Source of the DNA: Rhipidocladum racemiflorum
Taxonomy: Eukaryota; Streptophyta; Magnoliopsida; Poales; Poaceae
Assembly: GCA_036346355.1 (NCBI GenBank)
Contig: CM070591.1
Location: 33,636,392 to 33,700,391 of the forward strand
Direction of reading: 5' to 3'
DNA length: 64,000 bases
Made by a program: the position numbers and the translations under genes. Positions 21,201-33,978 of the stretch are shown here, piece by piece (positions within the stretch are counted from its first letter, which is position 1; each line of letters starts with the position of its first letter). Under the pieces are notes generated by a model that saw only the letters and a program-made list of their open reading frames with translations, did no database searches and was not told where the DNA came from.

Positions 21201-24200
21201 AATCCCAAGAATCCTCTCAGCTTGGTTACAGAGTCCGGTTGGGGCCAAGTGAGAACATCCGCGACCTTCTTTGGATCAGTGGATACTCCTTCTGGACTAA
21301 TAATGTGGCCCAAATACTCCAAAGTGTTAACAGCGAAGACACATTTACTCCTCTTTGCTGCTAACTGGTTGTCGTTTAACAACTGTAATACCACCCTCAG
21401 GTGTTCTTGATGCTCCTGTAAATTTTTGCTGTAAATAAGTATGTCATCACAGAAAACCAAAACAAATTTCCTCAAATAATCTGCAAACGCATTGTTCATG
21501 AGTGCTTGAAAAGTTGGAGGAGCATTAGACAACCCAAAAGGCATGACTGTATATTCATTGTGACCTAAATGAGTTTTGAATGCTGTTTTCGGGATGTCAT
21601 CTTCATTCATCCTTATCTGGTGATATCCAAATTTTAAGTCCAGCTTGGAGAAAATGTTAGCTCCATGTAATTCATCTAGTAAGTCTTCGATACCAGGCAT
21701 GAGAAACTTGTTCTTGACAGTCAAAGAGTTAAAGTTGTCAAAAATCTACACACATTCTCCAGGTGCCATCTTTCTTCCTCACCATGACCACCGGCGATGA
21801 ATAAGGACTCTTGCTAGGACGTATCTCCCCTGTCCTCAACAAGTTTTTGATAATATCCTCCAAAGCATCCCTTTGATGATGGGGTACTCGATAAGGTCTC
21901 AGATTGGGTGGCTCGGCTCCCACTTTCAAGTGAATCACATGATCACATTCCCTCCGAGGTGGTAATTCTTCCGTTTCCATAAAAACATCTGAATAACATT
22001 CCAATATCTTCTCAATTTCCGGCAAAATGGAAGTTTCAGTTGGATCTGTACTCCCACTGCACAAGTTAACTTGAATTAGAAATCCTCTTCCTCCTTTCAG
22101 ACACAGTTTCTGAAGCTGTTCCGCCTTCATCAAATAGTTGGCTGCTGGTTGAGTGCAATCATGGAGTTGTATCATTTGCCCCTTCCTCTTAATGGTGAGC
22201 GTTCTCACCTTGAGATCCAATCCACTGGGACTGTGTTCATAGATCCAGTCAGCGTCCAAAATAATATCATAATTTCCCAGCTTCAATAATTTGAAAGTGG
22301 TGATGAATGGAACATTCTGAATTTCATAGCGCAGATTTTCCACTTTGGCATCGGATGTCAATTCTCCCCCACTAGCAACAATGATCTTTTTAAGGGACAT
22401 ATAGCTCAAAGAATACCCATGCTTAATAGTGTATTCATAATCCATGAATGAATTGGTACTTCCACTGTCGACTAATGCAATAGCTTGCTTGTTTCCAATA
22501 TGTATTACCAAAGAAAAAGTCACAGGCCCTGATATACCATGAACTGCATATGCTGATATCTGCATGAGCTGGTCCGGTGCATCAGTGTTAGTAGTAGTAA
22601 TTGGGCTGCCAGGTGCGGTAACAAACTCCACCGTTTTTCCACTGGGTTCAATTTCATCAGGTGACAGTTCTCCTTCTTCCCCTTGCAACAATAGAGTGTG
22701 TAATGCATTGCGAACCTTACATACTTGATTGTGCCCTGGAGTCCAAGGTGATTTACAGTGCCAGCATGTTCTACCCATTTTTTCCACTTGGTTTCCTCCC
22801 CAATCTTCCTTCTTGTCAGGTATAGGTGGTCTTGAGCTGGGAGTATTTCTGTGGTGCCACAACCTTCGGTTTGGAACTGCTCCCTACTTGGCTGGCTCGT
22901 CTTGCATTGGATGCCTTCTCTTCCAGCTTTGCATACCAATAAGCTTCTAGCAGTCCTTTTGGTTGATTGCTGCTGACATTATACTTGATCTCCTCTTTGA
23001 GTCCTCCAATAAAACAACTCAACAGGTATTGTTCTTGTAAATATGGATGGTCTCTTCTAACTAACTCAACACACTTTTCAAAGTAATCTATGTATTTACC
23101 AATTGTGCTCACATGTTTGATCCCCTGTAACTTCTCAACTGCTTCATGCGCGCTAGCCTCTGAAAATCTATCGCAAAGCATCGCGCTGAACTGAGCGCAA
23201 GTCAACATTTGCCAAGTCAGTCCTATCCCTCTAAACCATGTGCTAGCTCTCCCAATTAAATGACCCACCGCCAAATTAACCCATTGCTCAACAGGGGTGC
23301 CTGCCATCTCAAAAAATTTCTCACACAAGTCAATCCATCCTAAAGGATTCTCTCCTGAGAATAGGGACAATTCCAACTTTGGTCCCTTGATTACCGCCTC
23401 CACATACTGATGTGTGTTGTGATTACTTCCACAATATAAATTTCTTTGAGCATCAAATAAATGAACTCCAGGATAATGCAAATTCTGGTTTTAACTGTTA
23501 ATATTGTGTGTATTACGCTGAGAATAAAACTGAGGCAACGACGGATGAACATAATATGGTACTTGCTGGTTACCACCCCCATTCCCATACGGTGCTGCTG
23601 GATTGTTCGGTGGTGGTAGTGGTGCGACTAGATTAGAAGCACTACCAAACAACCCACCCTCTCCGGGCGATCTCATATGATGATAAGCCGACGTTCGGAT
23701 AGCCGAAGTATATACAGGTGAAACACTGTTTCCCAATCCTCTAGGCTCAATTAACCCGGAGGTTTCCAGATTTACACCAGAAACCATCCTGGGAAACTTG
23801 ACCCTATTCCCCTCAGTCATGATCTGAACCTGGTTCCCTTCACTGATTGCTAAAGAATTAAACGATTCAACTGTGTTCGTAGCCGAACATGATCTTCCTA
23901 ACAACAGGGTTTTGATCTCTGCTACATCAGTCTTAAGAGTTTCCAGATCATTGAGCCTTACCTGGATCTTTTCAATCTCTTCCTGAATATCCATGGCCTC
24001 CCCTTCAATAACCAGATTGGGGGATTTTACGGTTGAACCAACCCCAATCTATTAATCCCGTTTCAAGAATAAACCCACACTGCCAAAGACAGCGCAAGCT
24101 CTGATACCAATTGTCAGGCCCCAAAATGGAGTCCGACTTCAGATCGATGAGATCACCACGAATTCCAGAGAACGTGAAGAACAAGAAGAAGCAAGAAAGA

Positions 24201-27200
24201 ATACGCTAACAAACTAACAGACTGTAACGATATATGATCTCCATATCCTGTTTCTGTCCTTTACAGACTGGGCTTTATACCCGCAGCTATTACAGTCTTA
24301 AGTCTCAGTCATTCCAAATCAGTAAAACGGTAATAAAGTGATAAAGGATAGCGACAAGAACTGATTAGCTACAGCATTCAGTAAATTTAACTGGTGTTCT
24401 ACTCGCCGTTGGATGTATTCCTCACCAATCTAAAAGAGATTACAACCGCTGGTTGCCATAACTGAAGTTGACGAACTGGTATAAGTTTTGCCGCTTCTCT
24501 GTTCTTCTTCCTCACCTTGCTGGTATCTGACACAATTGCTCTATTCATATGTTGCTGTGAAAGAGAAAACTAGCAATTTCAAGGATTTGATATTGTGTTA
24601 TGTTAGCTATAAGTTCTCCTTTTGAGTGAGCGATACTGCATCTAATTCACTCGTGCCCCTGTTACTGGTGCAGTGGTGCTGATAGTTACCGCTTCCTAAC
24701 TGTTCTTCGTTGATTGCTCATTTGCTCTGTTTGTGCATTTTCGCCAAAGCAAAAGCAACAAACTTCAAGGATTTTCTCTGCGCTAGTTGGATGATTAGTT
24801 GCTCTGTGAACTAATTTTCTTTTCTTTCAAAATTCAAATTATATCTCATTCCTGCTAGGAGGCTTATTTGAAGATTTGTTGTTTGTTCCTTCAGGTTGTT
24901 GTCAACAGTGAAATGATTGAGTACTACGACATCTCTGGTTGTTATATATTGAGGCCATGGGCCATGGAAATCTGGGAATTGCTGAAAGTAAGTTTTCTCA
25001 ATACCCTCAGAAATTAAACTAATCAAGATATATTTGACCGATCGTTAGTGTTTTGCCCTCTGTGCGATGAAATATAAGTATCCTTTGTTGGAGGTTTTGT
25101 ACTCGAGTAAATGCAAGTATCTGTGGTGATAAAAGAAAGCCATCTCTATGTCTAAAGAATGATTTTGTATGTCATCTAAAACTACTTGTTTTGTCAGATT
25201 GCCCTATCTTCTTGGCCGCTCACCCCCCGCCCCCTCAGTGACTAATTTTGAACTTTCTTTTATCCAATTAAAATTTGATGTGTTTACTGTTTGAGTTACG
25301 ATCCTCTTTCAAATTTAAATATTTTCTTACCATTTCAGCATTATACATGTAAGTATTATTTTTCTTCATGGATGTTGTGCTGTCTTGTTCGGAAATGGCT
25401 ATTGCATCTGTTTGTAGGTGGGCACTGGGCAGCTTATCTAATCAGTACCTTCTGACTCTGAATTTTGCAGAAAACTATTGTTTTCAGCATCAAGGCCCTA
25501 GCTGTTTCTTTCTATAGTTTTAGCTTATCAATTTATAATGACATTATTATGGCCCTATTCCTTTTAGTAATCACTGTGTGATTTGGTGCAGGAGTTCTTT
25601 GATGCAGAAATTAAAAAGCTAAAGCTGAAACCTTATTATTTCCCTTTGTTTGTTACTGAGAATGTTCTACAGAAGGAGAAGGATCACATTGAGGGCTTTG
25701 CACCTGAGGTGTGCATTTACCTCTTGTCCTTTACACTTTGATTTTGTTTTTTTTTTCCAGTTAGGATATTGGTTTAGTTCTGCTATTCATCCTGTCCAAC
25801 TATGGCAGTAACTTCTGTTGAAAAAAACAACTGTGAAAGAAAGAAAACCTACATTGAATAATGCATGCAGAAGCCTTAAGAGTTGAAGTTATTGCTACTT
25901 TTTTTGGTCTAAACACACATTGTAAGATTTGTTTTGCTTTGACCTGTGGAATGGTTGCTCATTGAACTTTTGAGATAGCCCAGACAACCAGAGCTATAAG
26001 ATATTCAGAATAATCTCAAGTATGCCGCTATTTATCCTTCCTTCCTTTCTTTCTTTGTTTGGAGGTAATTGGACCTGAATCACTCAGTTTCATTTGTGAA
26101 AGTCTGACACGTAATTCTCATGAAGAAACTCCCTGGGCCCATTATGAAGCTGTTGCGCTTAGGAAAGGTTGGTTTTGAATAGATAATTTAAATTCAAGTA
26201 CCCCTCATGAAAAGATACTATCTCTTTCTGGAAGGGGGAACAAAGGAATGAACAATGTGTCCTGTACTCCTGTCAACCTTTGTGAATTCCAAACTAGTTT
26301 CTTTCTGGTTATGTTGAGTGTTGGCACAGGCCACTGCGTTCCATGCAACTTTCGGCTGAGTTTGGTCAGACCAATGACATTGAGTAATTGAGTGACCGTG
26401 GTTGTTTGCAGCTGGCACTGCTTTTCATCATTTCTGAAATAGTTTTTTTGGTCCATTTTGATGCAGATATGCAGTGGAGTTAATGTTTCATGAAAGCTAT
26501 TATTTCTTTAATTAAATTTCTTTCTGTGCTATACTGCTATATACCTCATAAACTGTGCCATAAATATTTCACCATAAGACTTTTGTTATTACTTTATCTG
26601 TATATTATGTTGTCCTCTAGACAGATATGTAAAAAGAAGATAAGCAACCTATTAATTTGTATTTATCTTGCAGGTAGCATGGGTTACAAAATCAGGAAAA
26701 TCTGACCTAGAAGCTCCTATTGCAATCCGTCCCACAAGTGAGACTGTCATGTATCCATACTTCTCTAAATGGATAAGAAGCCACAGGGACTTACCTTTGA
26801 GGTGTAACCAGTGGTGCAATGTTGTTAGATGGGAGTTTAGCAACCCAACTCCTTTCATAAGGTAGCTCATTGTTCGGTGGATTATCATGTTTGTCTTTGC
26901 ACTTCTCCCTGTCTGCCTTATTTGCTCTATTGTCTGCAAGACACTGCCATCCTAGCATCATTGTCTTACTAGTGCATGATTGCCTGTTTGCTAACATGTT
27001 GTTGCAAAGGAAGAATATTCATTTGTGTGTGAGTGAAATAAACAATGTCAAGATGGCTAGTGATCCCACGTTTCTTTTCTTCCCATTAAATCATAAAATA
27101 GCTCGTGCAAACATTTTTTCTTGCCAACATTGTGATCCTGTGTGAGACCATCTGAAACAAAAGGACTGAAAGAAGATTGGGAAATGGGGCTTTCGCAACT

Positions 27201-30200
27201 TCGAAATTTGCAATGAAAATTTTTACCCCGGCTAGTTACAAGCCCAATATGGTCTTTCTGTACAGTATCCATTACACCCACCCTTTCAGGTTTCCTCATC
27301 CTACTAATCGGTGTCACCTCTGTTAAATTGTAGCAATCTGATGATGCTTAACTCAAACCTGTGATGGTTTCAATGTTTTTCTCAATGAGTATAATAATGT
27401 AAATTTTCACGCACCTTGTGTTTCTGCGATGATGCATGATGATGGTTATAGCCACTAGGCCTTTTTTCCGCACATAAATTCTCATCAGCTCTCTGGGCTA
27501 ACCATTCTGCAACTGTTCTCAGGAGCCGTGAATTTCTTTGGCAAGAAGGGCATACAGCTTTTGCATCTAAAGAGGAGGCAGATGAAGAGGTATTAACTAA
27601 TTTCTTCACTGTTTTGTTCTTCTGTTGTAAACTAGTAGTACTGGGTTGGTTTTGGTGATTCTGTTGTGAACTGGTAGTAGTATTGAGTTGGTTTTATCCA
27701 GTATGAGCTATGAAGCAAACATATGGCTAGTCTGAAGTAGCAGTTGACCTAGTAAAGTGTGTGAGGTTATAAGATATGAAACTTCTAGTGTGGACAAACA
27801 TTTTGATCCCCGTAATTTGTAAATTGTACTACACTATGAACTTATAATAGCCTGGCCTTCATTTCAGAAATATAAAATTTGATGTATTTATTTCAGTAGT
27901 TCTCAGCAAAAAACTGTTTGAATGATCTCTAATGTGTTAAAGAGACGCTTGAACATATGTAACATTGTATTCTTAATTTTAAGATGTGTTTGATAGAATG
28001 ATTTTATGAAAGCCTACATGTTAGATGTCAAAGGGATGATCAGTTATTTATACAATGTTCTCAGGTTCTACAAATATTGGAACTCTACCGAAGGATATAT
28101 GAAGAATTTTTAGCAGTTCCAGTGTCCAAAGGGAGGAAAAGTGAGATGGAAAAATTTGCTGGTGGACTTTATACAACAAGTGTTGAGGTATTGATATGAA
28201 AATGTTTGATGTATTCCTGCTGCATGTAGTTTTCCTAAAGTTGTCCTGGTGAAGCGGACAAGTGATTTCTCTATTTTCTTTTACTGCTAATTTTTCCAGG
28301 CCTTCATTCCAGACACTGGCCGTGGTATACAAGGTGCAACCTCACATTGTCTCGGTCAAAACTTCGCAAAGATGTTTGACATCACTTTTGAGAATGAGAG
28401 GGGTGCAAGATCCATGGTGTGGCAGAACTCTTGGGCTTACACCACCCGCTCGGTAATTCTTGTATTTTTTTTTGAAATGGATTTCATTTGGATTCTCTTT
28501 GCCAATTTTTTAATGCTAAAGTTTTGGAAATGGAAATGAGGATTTTACTTTGTATACTTGTATTGTTGTAATTTGACACCTTGCTGGTTGATATATATTG
28601 AATAATAAGCCTATAGTTTGGCTTGGTATTTATACTCTTCATGTCTTTGGGTGTCGCCGTTTCAACATGAATAGCTGTTTTTTACTTTTTTTTTAAAAAG
28701 AAAATATTCTGTTAACTTTGCCAAGGCATTTACAACATTGATAAAGAGGAACTGGCAAGTTGGGTAATGCTGGTATACATCTGGAAAATATATCGTGTTG
28801 GAATTAACCCAATTTTGGACTGTTCTGCATAGTTCTTTGTAGTGTTACTTAAGGTCATGCTTGTCAGCCGAACTCGAGCAATTCCTATCCGAAAAAAAAA
28901 AAATATATATAAAAGTGAAGCTTCAAAGATTGGTGTTCAGTTTTATTTATCCATCATTTTGCCGAGAATTTAGTGTGCATGGGACAGGGGAGGCCTATTC
29001 CAAGCACTTTGGAGCTAGCTTTTGTGTGCTAATCCCAAAGGGTTGGCAATAGGCATCTGTGGTAATTTTTGCAATATCATTAGGTGTTATTTTTTTAAAG
29101 AGTATTGCATAGTACATTAATTTTGTGTTTTGGATTTTCAGTCAACAAGCGTTCTGCCTAAATTACGTTTGCATTTGCAATATCTACAACTTATACTCTT
29201 CATGCAGATTGGGGTGATGGTGATGACACATGGCGATGACAAGGGCTTAGTGTTACCACCAAGGGTGGCACCTCTCCAGGTCATTGTTATTCCAGTGCCT
29301 TTCAAGGATGCTGACACGACGGCTATTAAAGGAGCCTGCGAAGCAACTGTTTACACACTGAGCCAGGCAGGGATTCGAGCAGATTTGGATGCTCGTGAAA
29401 ACTACTCTCCTGGCTGGAAGTACTCTCATTGGGAAATGAAAGGTGTTCCTTTGAGAATCGAGATAGGTCCAAAAGATCTGGCAAACAAGCAGGTACTGAG
29501 GTGTCAGCATTCAATTTATTTAAATCCATTTCTGCCAGTGATCACAAGTATTTTGTTTACTAACTCTTGATCATGCAGATTAATGTGCCACACGAATTAC
29601 TCAGATTAATATGCCACGTAAATTACTCTCTTGTTTCATTTTGCACTGGGACTATTCGCAGTAGTTAATAGTAGTGCCTTTCATGTCGATCATAGATGAC
29701 AAACAACCTTATTTAGGGGACCAGTCACTCTCCCCCAGTATATCTTGTCTTTACATTTCTGCTCTTGTTCCTGTGGTTCCAAGATACAAGCTTTTTTGCT
29801 TCTTTCACTTGTTCATGAACCCTAAGATGAAGTGTAAGTTGTTTCTTTGTTTTTGTTCCCTTTGCAAAATCTGATTAGAACTGATCATAAATTGGACTTT
29901 GAAACAGGCTTTCACAGTTTTTTCATGGTGAAAGCATGTAGCTAACGGACATGTATAATTAAGTACCACCTTTTTATTTCTACACGTTGACCTGCACATT
30001 TTTAGAATTTTATACTAAACTTTTTTGTCAAGTGATGTGAAGTTAATCTTTCCTGTTCAGCTGTTCAGCCCAATAAGCTTTGTGGTCCTTTTTAAAAAAA
30101 CCATTTTTTATTGACTAATTTATCACTTGTCGCTTTTGTTCTCTTCTGGGCTTTGGCAGTGTAAAATATGCTAGAACTCTGTATACTGGAATGTAAAAAC

Positions 30201-32837
30201 AAAAAGATTGTCTTGAAATACTAGATTCCCTTGAGTGTACTATTTCAGTTTATGCTTGTTGTAGAGGATTGTTCTATTGTTTTCTCGACTTCAATTTTAT
30301 GTAATAATTATTGAAAGGGTAATTCAAGAAGGCAGGATGGGACAACAATAGCATGAAGTGCAAGTTGATTTTTTTAACATATGAGCTTCTGTTCTTCGAT
30401 AATTTGCGAAAAAACATTCTAATTCCTGACTGTTGTTTAAGTCAAAGATGGAAGGACTTATTTCTCCTGTTAAAAAATCAGGTTAATGGGATACCATTAG
30501 TTAGACGCACCCTTAGATGATTTTATCATTTATTTTATTTTTCCTCAATAACAAAATAATTGCACCCACCAACTTTTGCATCTTTTCATGTGACTAAATG
30601 GTGCCCCTTTTCAGATATATGCAGAGTTGTAACAAGGATTTGATTCTCATTTTTCTGCAGTTTTTAATTTGTTATCATTTCCTGAATTTTTATTTCACAA
30701 GTGAAAGAGAATGTATTCTTTTGTCTTTTCAGGTGCGCATTGTGCGACGAGACAATGGTGCCAAGGTTGATGTTCCTTCAAGCGATTTGGTCGAGAAGGT
30801 CAGAATATTACTAGATGGGGTTCAAGAAAACTTGTTCGAAACAGCCAAACAAAGGAGAGATGCCTGCATTAAAGTCATCAACACTTGGGATGAATTCACG
30901 GCAGCTCTGAATGACAAAAAGTTGATCTTGGCTCCCTGGTGTGATGAAGAGGTATTTGGAAGCGTTTTCTACATTTATCAGATCCCCCTCCCATCCTGAT
31001 TCTTTTTTTCGAAAAAAAAAACTGAGCAACAATTAACTAATAGGAGTGACTAATGACTATGGTACACAGATTTGTATCTAATGCACTTTATGTACTCTTT
31101 TTCCACAATATATTACAAACCGTAGAAGTGGGAGTGGGGGGATGTGCAAACATGTGGAGGAGAAAAGTGTTAGGAAACTTGTATAGTCATAAGTTTGTGC
31201 CGCAGCCATCCCCTTAGATATGAAACATAAAGGTTTAAAAAGTTTGTAAATAAAATATTCAGTAATGAACTTTTAATATACATGTTTACATGTATATTTG
31301 ACTCCTGCACTCTGGGGTATGCTTATCAAGTTATCAACAAAATTTGCAGATTCTCAAGTTTCACTAATAACAGGAGGGCACAGTCTGAGTGTCTCACTCT
31401 ATGATGCACGGACACGGATACGTCGACACGATACAACACTGATATGGAATTCACTATTTTTCCAAAAATGCCGATACGGCTATATATATTTAAATAATAA
31501 TAATAATAATAATAATATACATATGTATTATTCTCTATCTTCAAGTGCTTGCCAAATTGAAATAATGTAAACCGTAAACTAGGAATATGTACCTCAACCT
31601 TTACAATTTCACTTCTAAGCACTTTGACTTTAGAGTAATTACTAGTGCCAACATATTTTCAATACTTGCATCTCCATTTCACATTTACTCTATGGACCAC
31701 CCTTATCTAGAACGTCAACATGGTTCCACAATAGAGCCTTGATTGTTGAATTGTTGAAGTCGTGTTGAACATTAAAAATATTTATTTTGGCTATCTAATT
31801 GTCCAATACGTGACCGATACCTATCGAGTGGCGTGCTGGTGTCGTATCCGTGTCGGACACCGATACGACACTAAACCGATGTGTTGTTGCTACAGAGGTC
31901 TCACTCATGCATTAAGCAGGTTTATGGTAAACTATGAAATCAGGAGTGCACTGGTGGCATCGAGTCTTAGGCCGCCGCTGGTGCATAAGTAGCTGTTACT
32001 CAGCCAGTAAGCAGGTTGGTTTATGGTAAAATTAGTCAACTTAGGAGTGCACTTGTGACATCTTGGCCATATTGTTGTCCGTTTGTGCGTACATGCCACA
32101 GCCATGGGGCCAGTCACTTCATTCCCGTCTCCATGGAAGTATTCCACATGCTCTGGGAATCCTTCCACCATAGGCTTCCTCAATAGTGCTGTTCAGGAAC
32201 AACCACCATTAGCTAAAAGGGATCCATTTCATTTGCTGCAAATCCTTTCCATTTGCTGCAATCTGCTATCATAATACGACACACCAGCTGTTAGCTAACC
32301 CATGGAGTTAAGGAGAAAGGAGAATGGATTAGGATAGAGAAGTTCCCTTTCCAGTTTCCATTCCACTGGTGAAGGGCCACACGGAGTAGCTCTCAAAAAA
32401 ATTTGATTGGGATGTAAGAAAATCGAAAATTTGTTAGTTATTAGCGCACATATTCTACATTGCAGTAATTGGTTTCATGTACCATTTACATTGATACTAG
32501 GCACTTTCCACTCAACATGTATATCTTACGATTTCTTGCTTTTGGTGCAGGATGTTGAGAAGGACGTGAAAACTCGGACAAAAGGTGAACTCGGAGCTGC
32601 CAAAACATTGTGTACTCTGTTCGACCAACCAGATCTTCCAGCAGGTATGCTACATCCACACCTAACACGTATGAACCGGAAAAAAATTACTTTGGGTTTC
32701 TCCTTTGCTACATTTCTTCCAACAGATGCTGCACACAACCCTGACCTGTGTTATATCTGCACCAAAATTCAGGAACCGTGTGCTTTGCTTCTGGAAAGCC
32801 TGCAAAGAAGTGGTCATTCTGGGGTCGCAGCTATTGA
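18247..32837 (+). CDS. ProRS: Cytosolic prolyl-tRNA synthetase (class II), 12 exons
   Basis: Charges tRNA-Pro with proline in the cytosol. Coding exons by GT-AG sites: 18247-18277, 18400-18482, 24895-24987, 25592-25708, 26674-26861, 27523-27589, 28065-28187, 28300-28452, 29208-29492, 30733-30951, 32551-32644, 32773-32837. They sum to 1518 nt, or 505 residues, all in phase. The N-terminus is a short Gly/Lys-rich tail without a targeting peptide, followed by FGEWYSE. Motif 1 region ILRPWAMEIWE lies at about residues 56-66, and the proline-recognition TSE at 129-131. Motif 2 (RCNQWCNVVRWEF) is at about 151-163 and motif 3 (GVMVMTHGDDKGLVLPP) at about 287-303. The anticodon-binding domain follows and the protein ends WSFWGRSY, the usual eukaryote-like ProRS terminus. 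Length matches the family. Intron 2 is swollen to 6.4 kb by an antisense gypsy element, and a young gypsy lies just upstream. I see no disabling mutation. Confidence 0.96.
18741..19165 (-). repeat. 3' LTR of the intronic gypsy element
   Basis: 425 bp; a minus-strand TATAAAGC (18901-18908) is a likely TATA box. Ends are TG...CA; the polypurine tract is at about 19166-19182. Confidence 0.92.
19195..22862 (-). pseudogene. Intronic gypsy pol: protease, RT, RNase H, integrase, chromodomain (broken)
   Basis: In minus order: a Cys-His word WHCKSPWTPGHNQVCK near 22750, protease LVDSGSTNSF, then RT words VVMVRKKDGTWRMCVDF, KLDLKFGYHQIRM and FCDDILIYSK. RNase H follows with VLETDANGAGIGAVVM and KTDQQSL. 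The integrase zinc region (GGHSGMSVTYHRL-like, CPVCQLTKSEH) and core (IDFIEGLPNSKG, ATDRDRIF, QSDGQTEQVNQ) come next, and finally KYYGPFRVMDKVG with a chromodomain-like tail that ends TFPDFTP at 19195. In-frame stops occur near 21725, 21140, 20940 and 20410, with a frameshift near 19600. It is not functional, and none of it belongs to the host gene. Confidence 0.9.
22816..23994 (-). pseudogene. Intronic gypsy gag (two frames)
   Basis: A frame opens at 23994 (MDIQEEIEKIQVRLNDLE, a short coiled coil) and stops at 23491. The same protein resumes at about 23481 with KLELSLFSGENPLGWIDLCE, STWFRGIGLTWQ and KLQGIKHVSTIGKYIDYFEK, the retrotransposon gag core. A stop separates the halves. Gag would build the particle. 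Confidence 0.85.
24112..24532 (-). repeat. 5' LTR of the intronic gypsy element
   Basis: 421 bp; TGTCAGGCCCC...GTATCTGACA on the plus strand, followed by the CAATT duplication. The primer binding site adjoins at 24098-24109. Confidence 0.92.
31391..31893. repeat. Intronic repeat with GGACACGGATACG inverted ends
   Basis: In ProRS intron 10, GCACGGACACGGATACG at about 31412 is mirrored by CGTATCCGTGTCGGACACC at about 31843, with GATACGAC and CGATACG words at both ends. The outline suggests a nonautonomous DNA transposon or MITE, but no clean terminal repeat or target duplication was found. Confidence 0.45.
31491..31517. repeat. (AAT)n microsatellite
   Basis: About nine AAT units inside the intronic repeat described above. 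Confidence 0.9.
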
Positions 32838-33973
32838 TCTTTGTTGTGTTCCATAACCTGTCGCTCTACAGTTCTCATCATTCACTCATGCTGGCGAAGC
32901 CGCTGATTCGATAGACTTGTATTCAGTAAGTCGACAATGCACTGGTTTGCTTGTCGTGAAAAATAACACATACATCTATTTAGCATGCAGTTTTGCTACT
33001 ATTGGGAAACCCTTACTACCCAGGAACATGTTTGTTTCGAAATCCTGCTGTTGAGACAACTCCAATACAATGCACTTAATCGAGTTTTCTTTGTTGTGTG
33101 TGTCATGTCAGCATCAACGGGGGCCGTTGGTCAACTTGATCTGTTGTTTAATCTCGTTGCCTCTGTATTATAGTTTATACTCGAAGTCTGGTGCCGTATG
33201 GAATAGTACAAGAGTATAGCTAAGCCAGGTAGGCTTTCGATTCGACACACATTTGACTCCCTGGGCCCAAACCAACAATATTGGCAATGCATTTGCAACA
33301 TCTAAATATTTATGAAATAAACAAAGAAATAAATAAAAGCACCACTTTGTCGGATTTTCTTATGTTTTGGCAATATTATCTTATTTCAAATTAATTCCAT
33401 ACAAGCCATCCAATGCTTTGGAAACAAAAACCAATTGGTTTGAGTTTCCAAAATGATTCCTTATCAATGTCCAAAATGAAAAACACTGCCAAATCTCGAA
33501 CCCAAAATGGAGAGGGATCAAGAGGGCAATCTGCTGAAAAGCATCGTCTTTTTTTTATTTTGAAAACTTGAAATCGTTTTTAGCATGAGCATCAATCAAT
33601 GTGAAAGACTCCCCAAAGAAACAGGGGGTTGTTCTTAAGTTAGGGAGCATCTATTAACAAGTTCATGTTGAAATTCAATATGTAACGGGAGAGAAAAAAA
33701 AAAGGGAATCTGTCAAAAAAATAAGCTAAACAACCATAGATTCCCTCGCAAAAAAGAAATAATCCATAGATTATCTCATTGTTTCAAGGGATCTTTTCAT
33801 GTTCATTTGGTTCTCAAACTAAAAAAGTTTTCATATTTTTAAAAAGACAATGGTTTTCACTGGATATTCCTCATGTATCACAAGCAGATAGATATAAATG
33901 CAACAAGATGCAAAAGAAATTGCTTCAAAGTTTCGTTATGTGATTCCACTGTGAATTTTACACTTTCGAAGCG
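32838..33973. other. ProRS 3' region and AT-rich spacer
   Basis: The 3' untranslated region follows the stop codon at 32835-32837. AATAAA-like words cluster near 33314-33337, but the cleavage site is not defined. The rest is AT-rich DNA with no supported gene; the short frame at 32985-33173 has no motif. Confidence 0.6.
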
Positions 33974-33978
33974 ATTCA

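Larger units (their letters stand above)
18741..24532 (-). mobile_element. Older gypsy chromovirus in ProRS intron 2, antisense
   Basis: A 5792-bp element with LTRs 18741-19165 and 24112-24532 (plus-strand ends TGTTGGGCCCC/TGTCAGGCCCC and ATCTGACA). It is flanked by perfect CAATT duplications at 18736-18740 and 24533-24537. On the minus strand the primer site TGGTATCAGAGC (24109-24098) follows the 5' LTR, and a purine tract (CAAACAGGGGGAAT) precedes the 3' LTR. About 14 differences between the LTRs are visible, so it is clearly older than the neighbour at 12317. Coding frames carry many stops. Without it intron 2 would be about 620 bp. Confidence 0.96.

Noticed and set aside
19195..23994. Possible host gene on the minus strand in ProRS intron 2
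   Set aside because: All frames are gypsy gag-pol and are bounded by LTRs with CAATT duplications.
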